Below, piece by piece: positions 7,640 through 13,641 of a DNA stretch of 13,641 nucleotides. Under the pieces are notes generated by a model. It ran no database searches, was not told where the DNA came from, and saw only the letters and a program-made list of their open reading frames with translations. The stretch's first letter is position 1, and every line of letters begins with the position of its first letter. A program made the position numbers and the translations under genes. Origin of the DNA: Rhodobacterales bacterium CG2_30_65_12 (GTDB lineage Bacteria > Pseudomonadota > Alphaproteobacteria > Rhodobacterales > Rhodobacteraceae); assembly GCA_001873585.1 (NCBI GenBank), contig MNZL01000008.1, positions 1 through 13,641 on the forward strand, read 5' to 3'.

Positions 7640-8889
7640 TGCTGCTGGGTTGTATCGGCGACGATTTCACCGGGTCGAGCGATCTTGCCAACACGCTGGC
7701 GAGGGCGGGAATGCGCACGGTGCAATACGTGGGCGTGCCCGATCGCCCGGCCGCGCCGGGCGTCGAGGCCGGGGTGGTGGCGCTCAAATCGCGCTCGATC
7801 CCGGCGCCAGAGGCGGTGACGCAATCGCTTGCCGCTCTGGATTGGCTGCGCGCGCAGGGCTGCGAGCAGGTCGTGTTCAAATACTGCTCCACCTTCGATT
7901 CCACTCCCGAGGGCAACATCGGCCCGGTCGCGGAGGCGCTGGCAGACGCGCTGGACGCCCGCGAGGTGATCTTTTGCCCGGCGTTTCCGACGGCGGGGCG
8001 GACGATGTACCAGGGCCACCTGTTCGTTCACGACCGGCTCCTGAGCGAGAGCGGAATGGAAAAACACCCGCTGACGCCGATGACCGACCCCGACCTGCGC
8101 CGCGTCCTTGCCCGTCAGGCGAAAGGCAGCGTCGGCCATGTGCCGGCGGCAGCGGTCCGGGCGGGCCCGGATGCGATCCGCGCGCGGATGCAGGCTGAAG
8201 ACGCGGCTGGTCATCGCCTGATGATCGCCGACGCGCTGGACAACGATGACCTTATGGCGCTCGGGCGCGCGGTGGATGGGCTGAAGCTCGTTACCGGCGG
8301 CTCCGGTATCGCGATGGGTCTGGCTGAGAATTTCCGCGCGCGCGGGCGGCTTGCCGGTGACAGCGCTGCCTGGACCGGGCAGCCGGGGCCGGCAGCGCTG
8401 CTGTCTGGCTCTTGCTCCAACGCCACTCGCGCCCAGGTCAACCGCCACAAGGTCGCTCACCCGGCCCTCGAAATCAGGGCCGAGGCGCTGATCTCGGGCG
8501 ACGTTACCCCCAAATCGGCGGCAGATTGGGCGCTCGGCCAAACGGATCTGCCGCTGGTGTATTCCTCGGCCGAGCCGGCAGAGGTGACTGCGGCGCAGGA
8601 GCGTTTTGGCCGCGACGAGATCGCCGCGGCCTTCGAGCACTTCTTCGCGGCCACCGCGCGGTTGCTGGTGGCCGGTGGCGTGACCCGGCTGGTCACGGCG
8701 GGCGGCGAGACATCTGGAGCGGTGGTCGAGGCCCTGGCCCCGCGCGACCTGGCAGTCGGCCCGGAGATCGACCCCGGCGTGCCGGTGCTGCGCGCGAGCC
8801 CGTCGCTGGTGCTGGCGCTCAAGTCGGGCAATTTCGGCGCCGAGGATTTCTTTGCCAACGCTGCGGCGCTGATGGAGCAGGGCACATGA
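7636..8889 (+). CDS. otnK: 3-oxo-tetronate 4-kinase (four-carbon acid sugar kinase, DUF1537)
   Basis: Cytoplasmic kinase of the four-carbon acid sugar kinase family, 417 residues, the usual length. It phosphorylates 3-oxo-tetronate at C4 using ATP. The N-terminal sugar-binding domain begins with the family motif GDDFTGSSD at residues 8-16, and the C-terminal nucleotide-binding domain contains TAGGETSG at 354-361. The start is ATGATG; GGAG at 7628-7631 sits four bases from the first ATG and seven from the second (7639), so either may be used. It overlaps ltnD and otnC by four bases each, as ATGA. Related DUF1537 kinases act on D-threonate or 3-oxo-isoapionate; the neighbouring otnC and otnI support the 3-oxo-tetronate role. 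Confidence 0.9.
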   Translation: MMLLGCIGDDFTGSSDLANTLARAGMRTVQYVGVPDRPAAPGVEAGVVALKSRSIPAPEAVTQSLAALDWLRAQGCEQVVFKYCSTFDSTPEGNIGPVAEALADALDAREVIFCPAFPTAGRTMYQGHLFVHDRLLSESGMEKHPLTPMTDPDLRRVLARQAKGSVGHVPAAAVRAGPDAIRARMQAEDAAGHRLMIADALDNDDLMALGRAVDGLKLVTGGSGIAMGLAENFRARGRLAGDSAAWTGQPGPAALLSGSCSNATRAQVNRHKVAHPALEIRAEALISGDVTPKSAADWALGQTDLPLVYSSAEPAEVTAAQERFGRDEIAAAFEHFFAATARLLVAGGVTRLVTAGGETSGAVVEALAPRDLAVGPEIDPGVPVLRASPSLVLALKSGNFGAEDFFANAAALMEQGT

Positions 8890-9533
8890 GGAGCGAGGCC
8901 GGATTGCGCGAGGATATCTGCTTCTGGGCCGAGAGCCTGTTTGCCCGTGGCCTCACCGGTGGCGCCTCTGGCAACATGTCCGCGCGCACCGAGGATGGCG
9001 GACTTCTCGTCACGCCCACGGGGGCCAGTTTCGGCCGGCTCGACCCGGCGCGGCTATCGCGCTTCGATGCCGCCGGAAGCTTCGTGAGTGGCGACAAGCC
9101 CACCAAGGAGATGCCGTTGCACGCGGCCTTCTACGACACCCGCAAGAGCGCGGGCGCAGTGGTGCACCTGCATTCGACCCATTCCGTCGCCCTCTCCATG
9201 CTGCCAGACAGCGCCTGCGACAACCTCCTGCCGCCGCTCACCGCCTATTCGATCATGCGGCTCGGCAAGGTGCAGCTTTTGCCCTTCTTCGTGCCCGGCG
9301 ATCCGGCGATGGGCGACGCGGTGCGGGGCCTTGCCGGCAAGCGTTCGGCGGTGGTGCTGGCCAACCACGGCCCGGTGGTGGCGGCGAAGGATCTCGAGGC
9401 GGCGGTCTACGCGATGGAAGAGCTTGAGGAAACCGCAAAGCTCGCGCTGATCCTGCGCGGGGCCGGGGCGGTCGCGCTGACCGAGGGGCAAATCGCCCAG
9501 GTGGTGACAAAATTTGATGTGGAGTGGGATTGA
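8886..9533 (+). CDS. otnC: 3-oxo-tetronate 4-phosphate decarboxylase (class II aldolase family)
   Basis: Cytoplasmic metal-dependent enzyme of the class II aldolase/adducin family, 215 residues, near the length of E. coli YgbL. In this pathway it decarboxylates 3-oxo-tetronate 4-phosphate to dihydroxyacetone phosphate and CO2. The fold markers are GGASGN at about 25-30, the acidic residue E75 in PTKEMPLH, metal ligands H94 and H96 in HLHSTHS, and H161 in ANHGP. A fuculose-phosphate or ribulose-phosphate aldolase would look similar, but its place between otnK and otnI supports the decarboxylase. GGAG at 8874-8877 precedes the ATG, which overlaps the otnK stop by four bases. Confidence 0.88.
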   Translation: MRSEAGLREDICFWAESLFARGLTGGASGNMSARTEDGGLLVTPTGASFGRLDPARLSRFDAAGSFVSGDKPTKEMPLHAAFYDTRKSAGAVVHLHSTHSVALSMLPDSACDNLLPPLTAYSIMRLGKVQLLPFFVPGDPAMGDAVRGLAGKRSAVVLANHGPVVAAKDLEAAVYAMEELEETAKLALILRGAGAVALTEGQIAQVVTKFDVEWD

Positions 9534-10303
9534 TGGGTTATTCGGCCAATCTTGGATTTCTCTTTACCGAATTGGCGCTGCCCGACCGTATCCGCGCGGC
9601 AAAGGCCGCAGGCTTCGAGGCGGTCGAGTGCCATTTCCCTTATGACACGCCGGCGGCCGACGTGGCCGCAGCGCTCGCCGAGACCGGGCTGAAGATGCTC
9701 TCCCTCAACACCGTCCCCGGCAACGTGGCGGCGGGCGATTTCGGCCTTGCGGCGCTTGCCGGCCGCGAGGCCGAGGCCCGCGCGGCGGTCGAACAGGCGG
9801 TGGCCTATGCGGCCGCGATCGGGGCGGCCAACGTGCACGTCATGGCGGGCAAGACCGATGGCGGCGCCGAGGCTGAAGCCACCTTCCGCGCCAACCTCGC
9901 CTTCGCCTGCGATCTGGCTGCGGAACACGGCATGAGCGTGCTGATCGAGCCGATCAACCACCGCGACGTGCCCGGCTACCACCTTGCGCGCGTCGAGCAC
10001 GCCGCCGATATTATCGCAGCCATGGGGCGCGCCAATCTGCGCCTCATGTTCGACTGCTACCACAGCCAGATCATGCAGGGCGACCTCATCACCCGCGTCC
10101 GCGACCACCTCGCGCTGATCGGACACATCCAGATTGCCGCCGTTCCCAGCCGGGCGGAGCCGGACGAAGGCGAGGTGAATTATGCCTGGCTCGTGGGCGC
10201 GATCCGTGGCCTCGGGTATGGCGCGCCCATCGGCGCCGAATACAAGCCGCGCAGCGGGCGCACATCAGACGGGCTCGCCTGGCTCGCCGCCCTGCCTGCA
10301 TGA
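9533..10303 (+). CDS. otnI: 2-oxo-tetronate isomerase (hydroxypyruvate isomerase family)
   Basis: Cytoplasmic TIM-barrel isomerase, 256 residues, close to E. coli YgbM and Hyi. It interconverts 2-oxo- and 3-oxo-tetronate, linking ltnD to otnK. Likely metal and catalytic residues sit where the family has them: E139 in LIEPINHRDVPGY, D174 and H177 in FDCYHSQ, Q200 in IGHIQIA, and E236 in GAEYKP. A GTG at 9524 is in frame, but the ATG at 9533 has GGAG at 9521-9524 ahead and shares one base with the otnC stop (TGATG), so it is preferred. A hydroxypyruvate isomerase role is possible by sequence, but the full otn cluster favours tetronate. Last gene of the plus-strand operon, facing cydX. Confidence 0.9.
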   Translation: MGYSANLGFLFTELALPDRIRAAKAAGFEAVECHFPYDTPAADVAAALAETGLKMLSLNTVPGNVAAGDFGLAALAGREAEARAAVEQAVAYAAAIGAANVHVMAGKTDGGAEAEATFRANLAFACDLAAEHGMSVLIEPINHRDVPGYHLARVEHAADIIAAMGRANLRLMFDCYHSQIMQGDLITRVRDHLALIGHIQIAAVPSRAEPDEGEVNYAWLVGAIRGLGYGAPIGAEYKPRSGRTSDGLAWLAALPA

Positions 10304-10331
10304 CTGTGCCCTCTCGGCCGCCGCCGTCTGG

Positions 10332-10375
10332 ACCGGTGCGCGCGAAGCGACACAGCATGCGGGGCCCCGGTTTTT
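10332..10375 (+). terminator. Possible terminator at the convergent junction
   Basis: The 82-base gap between otnI and cydX has ACCGG (10332-10336) able to pair with CCGGT (10367-10371), an inner palindrome CGGGGCCCCG (10360-10369), and a run of five T at 10371-10375. This order fits termination of the plus-strand transcript, but the stems are alternatives to each other and not strong. No U-run is seen on the minus strand for the cyd transcript. Confidence 0.25.
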
Positions 10376-10385
10376 GGGTGGATGG

Positions 10386-10511
10386 TCAGTTCCGCCGGGA
10401 TTTCCGATCACCGATCAGGCGTTCGTCGTCCTTCAACTCAAGCCACATCGCGTTGACAACTGCAAATCCGGCGGCGAGGGGCAGCCCGAGGAGCCAGGCA
10501 AAATACCACAT
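10386..10511 (-). CDS. cydX: Cytochrome bd oxidase small subunit CydX (CbdX/YbgT)
   Basis: A 41-residue single-pass membrane protein that stabilises the cytochrome bd complex and its b-type hemes. It begins MWYFAWLLGLPLA, has one hydrophobic helix to about residue 23, then NAMWLELKDD, the hallmark of the CydX family, and a basic tail ending in RKSRRN. This is a little longer than E. coli CydX (37). It starts 15 bases after cydB, with AAGGGA ahead of the ATG as ribosome site, in the same direction, so it is co-transcribed. Recognition is from the start and the W-E-L-K-D-D motif. Confidence 0.93.
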   Translation of the reverse strand: MWYFAWLLGLPLAAGFAVVNAMWLELKDDERLIGDRKSRRN

Positions 10512-10526
10512 GGTTTCAGTCCCTTT

Positions 10527-11690
10527 TCAATACATTTGGCCGTTTTCGGCGATCACGTCGTCTTCCGTCACCTTGCCCCACAGCACCTTGTAAACCCAGG
10601 CGGTGTAGACAAGGATGAGTGGCACGAAGATCAGCGTGACGACCAGCATCACGAACAGCGTCAGGTGCGACGACGAGGCGTCCCACACCGTGAGCGACGA
10701 GTTCGGATCGCTCGACGAGGGCAGGATGAACGGAAACATCGTCAGCCCGACACTGGAAATCACCCCGAAGATCGCCAGTTTTGACCAGAGCAGCGTGCTC
10801 ACCTCGCGCTTCGCGCGCAGGCCCATTGCCGCCATCACCATGCCGATCAGGCCCATGGCGGGGGCAATGACGATCCAGGGACGGGCCGAATAAGCCGCAA
10901 GCCAGGAGCCGCCCTTGGCCACCTCGCTGTGCAGTGGGTTTGACGGGCCGTTGGCCACGATCTCGGAGGTGAAGGTGTAGCCGTCGATGCCGAAAGCGAT
11001 CCAGACCCCGGCCAGAAGGTAGCCGGCGAAGGCAACGCCTGCGGCATAGAGCCCGATGGCGCGCGCCCGGCCCGCCACCGGGTCTTCGGCCTTGAGGCCG
11101 AGCCAGGCGCCGCCGTGCATGATCAGCATCGCCGCCGAAACCACGCCGGCGAGCAGCGCGAACGGGTTTAGCAGGCCAAGGAGCTTGCCATACCACGAGC
11201 CTTCATAGACCGGCAGCAGGTCTGGCGTGAGGTGGAACGGTGCGCCTTGCAGCACGTTGCCCACCGCCACGCCAAACAGCAGCGCCGGAACGAAGCCGCC
11301 GACGAACAGCGCCCAGTCCCAGCCCGAGCGCCAGGCGGTGCTGTCGCGCTTGGAGCGATACTTGAAGCCCACCGGGCGCAGGATCAGCGCCGCAAGCACC
11401 AGCCACATGGCGAGGTAGAAGCCCGAAAAGCTCATCGCGTAGAGCAGTGGCCAGGCGGCGAAGATCGCGCCGCCACCAAGGATGAACCACACCTGGTTGC
11501 CTTCCCAGACCGGGCCGACGGTGTTGATCGCGATCCGGCGCTCGGTGTCGGTGCGCCCGACGAAGGGCAGGAGCGCGCCAACGCCCATGTCAAACCCGTC
11601 GGTGAGGGCAAAACCGATCAGCAGCACGCCGAGCAGCCCCCACCAGATGACGCGCAAGACGTCGAGAGAAATCAGCTCATGCAAGATCAT
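10527..11690 (-). CDS. cydB: Cytochrome bd quinol oxidase subunit II
   Basis: Inner-membrane subunit of the quinol-oxidising terminal oxidase, 387 residues with multiple hydrophobic helices. The start MILHELISLDVLRVIWWGLL and the motifs TDGFDMGVGALLPF (about 30-43) and GPVWEGNQVWFILGGGAIFA (about 59-78) are typical. In the second motif a glutamate (E63) stands at the position of E. coli D58, a conservative change also usual in related proteins as far as I recall. FKYRSKRDS lies in a cytoplasmic loop. The ATG at 11690 is six bases past the cydA stop, with GGAG within the end of cydA as its ribosome site. CydB supports CydA structurally and in proton supply; it follows cydA and precedes cydX. 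Confidence 0.95.
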   Translation of the reverse strand: MILHELISLDVLRVIWWGLLGVLLIGFALTDGFDMGVGALLPFVGRTDTERRIAINTVGPVWEGNQVWFILGGGAIFAAWPLLYAMSFSGFYLAMWLVLAALILRPVGFKYRSKRDSTAWRSGWDWALFVGGFVPALLFGVAVGNVLQGAPFHLTPDLLPVYEGSWYGKLLGLLNPFALLAGVVSAAMLIMHGGAWLGLKAEDPVAGRARAIGLYAAGVAFAGYLLAGVWIAFGIDGYTFTSEIVANGPSNPLHSEVAKGGSWLAAYSARPWIVIAPAMGLIGMVMAAMGLRAKREVSTLLWSKLAIFGVISSVGLTMFPFILPSSSDPNSSLTVWDASSSHLTLFVMLVVTLIFVPLILVYTAWVYKVLWGKVTEDDVIAENGQMY

Positions 11691-11696
11691 CGTTCA

Positions 11697-13307
11697 TTAC
11701 TCCGCAGGGGTTGCGATGGGAGACCCCGACACCGTGCGGTGCAGCCGCTCGGCGTGGTCGTCCATCCACAGTTCGGTTTCCTTCACATCCATGAACGGGC
11801 CTTTGCGGATGTATTTGAGCATCAGGCCCATCTCGATGATGAAGAGGATGGTGTAGAAGGTCAGGAAGCCCACGAAGGTCAGCGCGACCTCAGTGATCGA
11901 CAGGGCGGAAACGCTCATCGCCGTCGGCAGCACGCCGTCCACCGTCCAGGGCTGGCGGCCGAACTCAGCCACGAACCAGCCCATTTCGGCGGCGATCCAG
12001 GGCGCCGGGATCATCCACACCGCGAGGCGCAGCGACCAGCGCGGGAAGTCCATGCCCTTGAACGAGGCGCGGAGGAAGAAATAGCCCATCGTGGCGATGA
12101 AGCCGAAGCCAAGCGCCACCATGATCCGGAACGCCCAGAACAGCGGCCAGACCGTGGGGATTGTATCCTCGGCTGCGAGGGTTATCTGCGCTTCGGTCGC
12201 GGTGGTCGGATCGTCGGTGTATTTGCGCAACAGGAAAGCATAGCCGAGGTCGGCGGAATGTTCCTCGAAGGTGGTTGTCACCGCCGGGGCGACGGCGTCG
12301 CGCTCGGTGCGAATCTGCATCAGCGCGCCGTAGGCGATCATGCCCGAACGGATACGCTCCTCGGCCCGTTTTTCGAGATCGTTGATGCCGGGAATATCGG
12401 TTGTCAGCGAGCGCGTGCCGATAATGCCCATCACCCAGGGAATGTGGATGGCGTATTTCGTCTCGCGCGCGTCCTGGTCGGGGATGCCGATCAGGGTGAA
12501 CGCAGCCGGCGCTTCATGGGTGTCCCACATCGCCTCCATGGCGGCGAGTTTCATTTTCTGGTTATCGGTGGCCGAATAGCCCGATTCATCCCCGAGGACG
12601 ACCACCGAGAAGGCCGAGGCCAAACCGAAGGCTGCGGCCACGGTGATCGAGCGGCGGGCCAGGTCGATATGACGGCCCCGCAGCAGATACCATGCGGAAA
12701 CGCCGATCACGAAGACGCTCGCGGTAACGTAGCCCGCCGAGACGGTATGCACAAACTTGGCCTGCGCCACACCGTTGAACAGAACCTCGCCGAACGAGGT
12801 CATCTCCATCCGCATCGTCTGCGGGTTGAAGGCGGCGCCCACCGGGTTCTGCATCCAGCCGTTGGCGATCAGGATCCAGAGCGCCGAAAAGTTGGAGCCA
12901 ATGGCGACGAGCCAGGTCACGACCGCGTGTGCGGGCTTCGACATCTTGTCCCAACCAAAAAACATCAGGCCGACGAAGGTGGCTTCGAGGAAGAAGGCCA
13001 TGAGCCCCTCGATCGCCAGCGGCGCGCCGAAAATGTCGCCGACATAATGCGAGTAGTACGACCAGTTCATCCCGAACTGGAATTCCATGGTGATGCCGGT
13101 GGCAACACCAAGTGCGAAGTTGATGCCGAAGAGCATGGCCCAAAATTTGGTCATCTGCCGCCAGATTGGGCGGTTGGTCATGACATAGACCGTCTCCATG
13201 ATCGCCACGATGACCGAGAGACCAAGCGTGAGCGGCACGAAGAGGAAGTGGTACATTGCTGTCATGGCAAATTGCAGCCGCGACAGCTCTACTATTCCAA
13301 ATTCCAT
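11697..13307 (-). CDS. cydA: Cytochrome bd quinol oxidase subunit I
   Basis: Catalytic inner-membrane subunit of cytochrome bd oxidase, which oxidises quinol and reduces O2 to water without pumping protons. The 536-residue protein keeps the heme ligands H20 and H187 (FVHTVSAGYV) and M396 (FRIMVALG), and acidic E100/E108 in IEGLMAFFLEATF. The Q-loop is the long E. coli type with K253 and E258 in KMKLAAMEAMW and the signature GRQPW at 450-454, so this is a canonical bd oxidase and not the short-loop cyanide-insensitive type. The frame is open to an ATG at 13364, but GGGAGA (13313-13318) ahead of the ATG at 13307 and the family start MEFGIVELSRLQFA fix the start. It is the first gene after a 159-base regulatory gap and probably has its own promoter. 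Confidence 0.97.
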   Translation of the reverse strand: MEFGIVELSRLQFAMTAMYHFLFVPLTLGLSVIVAIMETVYVMTNRPIWRQMTKFWAMLFGINFALGVATGITMEFQFGMNWSYYSHYVGDIFGAPLAIEGLMAFFLEATFVGLMFFGWDKMSKPAHAVVTWLVAIGSNFSALWILIANGWMQNPVGAAFNPQTMRMEMTSFGEVLFNGVAQAKFVHTVSAGYVTASVFVIGVSAWYLLRGRHIDLARRSITVAAAFGLASAFSVVVLGDESGYSATDNQKMKLAAMEAMWDTHEAPAAFTLIGIPDQDARETKYAIHIPWVMGIIGTRSLTTDIPGINDLEKRAEERIRSGMIAYGALMQIRTERDAVAPAVTTTFEEHSADLGYAFLLRKYTDDPTTATEAQITLAAEDTIPTVWPLFWAFRIMVALGFGFIATMGYFFLRASFKGMDFPRWSLRLAVWMIPAPWIAAEMGWFVAEFGRQPWTVDGVLPTAMSVSALSITEVALTFVGFLTFYTILFIIEMGLMLKYIRKGPFMDVKETELWMDDHAERLHRTVSGSPIATPAE

Positions 13308-13312
13308 GATTG

Positions 13313-13318
13313 TCTCCC
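13313..13318 (-). promoter_or_regulatory. cydA: Ribosome site fixing the cydA start
   Basis: On the minus strand GGGAGA lies five bases before the ATG at 13307. It chooses this start over the in-frame upstream ATG at 13364, which would add 19 basic residues not expected ahead of the conserved CydA N-terminus. Confidence 0.65.
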
Positions 13319-13333
13319 GTGACACGGCTCTTG

Positions 13334-13423
13334 CCGCCCTTTGGGGCGGAAGGCGTCTGTTCATTGCTGTGTCCCTTGGGGCAGTGATACCTCAGGGACG
13401 ATTCGTAATCAAAACTGAATCGT
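13334..13423. promoter_or_regulatory. Inverted repeats in the cydA leader
   Basis: Three perfect inverted repeats sit upstream of cydA. CCGCCC/GGGCGG (13334-13339 and 13344-13349, loop 4) can form an RNA hairpin close to the start codon. GTCCCT/AGGGAC (13371-13376 and 13394-13399) has a 17-base spacer. ACGATTC/GAATCGT (13398-13404 and 13417-13423) has a 12-base AT-rich spacer that also holds GATTCGTAATC. The last resembles a protein-binding site more than a hairpin. No identity of a binding protein is claimed. Confidence 0.5.
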
Positions 13424-13427
13424 TGCA

Positions 13428-13474
13428 GCGACTATATGTCATTAAACATGTATTTAAGATGCGACTTTATGTCA
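13428..13474. repeat. Direct repeat pair GCGACTNTATGTCA flanking an AT-rich core
   Basis: GCGACTATATGTCA (13428-13441) and GCGACTTTATGTCA (13461-13474) match at 13 of 14 positions and start 33 bases apart, about three helical turns. Each contains GAC and GTC half-sites, so each is itself partly symmetric. Between them lies TTAAA/TTTAA (13442-13446 and 13453-13457), an AT-rich inverted repeat in an otherwise GC-rich sequence. The distal copy overlaps the cydC stop codon. This looks like paired operator sites with a promoter region for cydA. Confidence 0.6.
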
Positions 13475-13641
13475 GGTCCAGCCGATTGTCGGCCCAGACC
13501 TGCTCCACCTTGCGGTGCGCGGCGATCAGGATCGCCGCGTCGGGCAGGGCGGCGCGCAGGGCGGCCAGAAGCGCGCGCGCGGTCGGCTGGTCGAGCCCCT
13601 CGGTCGGCTCGTCGAGCAAGAGAAGCTTCGGGTGGCGCAAA
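13467..13641 (-). CDS. cydC: Thiol-reductant ABC exporter ATPase CydC, C-terminal end (partial)
   Basis: The last 57 codons of an ABC ATPase run off the window edge. The visible part has Walker B and D-loop LLLLDEPTEGLD and the H-loop histidine in ILIAAHR, then a short tail VWADNRLDLT before the TAA. CydDC exports glutathione and cysteine and is needed for cytochrome bd assembly; cydC commonly lies directly upstream of cydA in cydDCAB operons, which is why CydC is preferred over CydD. The membrane domain and Walker A lie outside the window. Separation from other ABC ATPases rests on position next to cydA. Confidence 0.8.
   Translation of the reverse strand, partial: LRHPKLLLLDEPTEGLDQPTARALLAALRAALPDAAILIAAHRKVEQVWADNRLDLT

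Noticed and set aside
10304..10385. Additional small gene between otnI and cydX
   Set aside because: The 82-base convergent gap contains no frame with a ribosome site or recognisable product; only weak stem-loops are seen.
11232..13322. 696-codon plus-strand open frame opposite cydB and cydA
   Set aside because: Antisense to well-conserved membrane proteins; the translation is rich in His, Gly, Asp and Arg with no domain, so it is a shadow frame.
13308..13364. Longer CydA starting at the ATG at 13364
   Set aside because: The added 19 residues are basic and unlike CydA starts, while a good ribosome site and the family start MEFGIVELSRLQFA favour 13307.
13403..13416. Fnr-type box (TTGAT-N4-ATCAA) upstream of cydA
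   Set aside because: Only one half-site, TTGAT on the minus strand, is present; the other side reads AATCG at the required spacing and does not fit.

Overview
The window reads as chromosome of an alphaproteobacterium, most likely of Rhodobacter/Roseobacter type. The reasons are a GC-rich, densely packed coding style, a ribose-type (CUT2) sugar importer with its own LacI regulator, and a cydC-cydA-cydB-cydX order for cytochrome bd. The taxonomic call is inference from gene style, not from a marker gene.

Region 1 (about 3-4525, plus strand) is a sugar importer module: a RbsC-like permease carrying an apparent one-base frameshift, a secreted periplasmic binding protein, a double-domain ATPase, and an extended short-chain dehydrogenase. 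A perfect GC-rich hairpin lies between the binding protein and the ATPase. A second hairpin follows the dehydrogenase.

Region 2 (about 4646-10303, plus strand) is a catabolic operon: LacI-family regulator, classical SDR, then four overlapping genes in the order ltnD-otnK-otnC-otnI. This is the order of E. coli ygbJKLM. Together these four should oxidise a four-carbon sugar acid (L-threonate type) at C2, isomerise 2-oxo- to 3-oxo-tetronate, phosphorylate it, and decarboxylate it to dihydroxyacetone phosphate. The importer and the two extra dehydrogenases suggest that a larger or different substrate is taken up and oxidised before entering this route; that substrate cannot be read from the sequence. 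A 34-codon reading frame upstream of ltnD resembles the start of an isopropylmalate/tartrate dehydrogenase and may be a gene remnant.

Region 3 (10386-13641, minus strand, convergent with region 2) is the cytochrome bd quinol oxidase operon: the last 57 codons of an ABC exporter ATPase (cydC), then cydA, cydB and a 41-residue cydX. The cydC-cydA gap contains a 33-bp-spaced direct repeat, several inverted repeats and an AT-rich core, and is the likely site of oxygen or redox control.

No tRNA, rRNA, CRISPR array, insertion sequence or phage gene was seen. There is no gene-free stretch above 300 bases.
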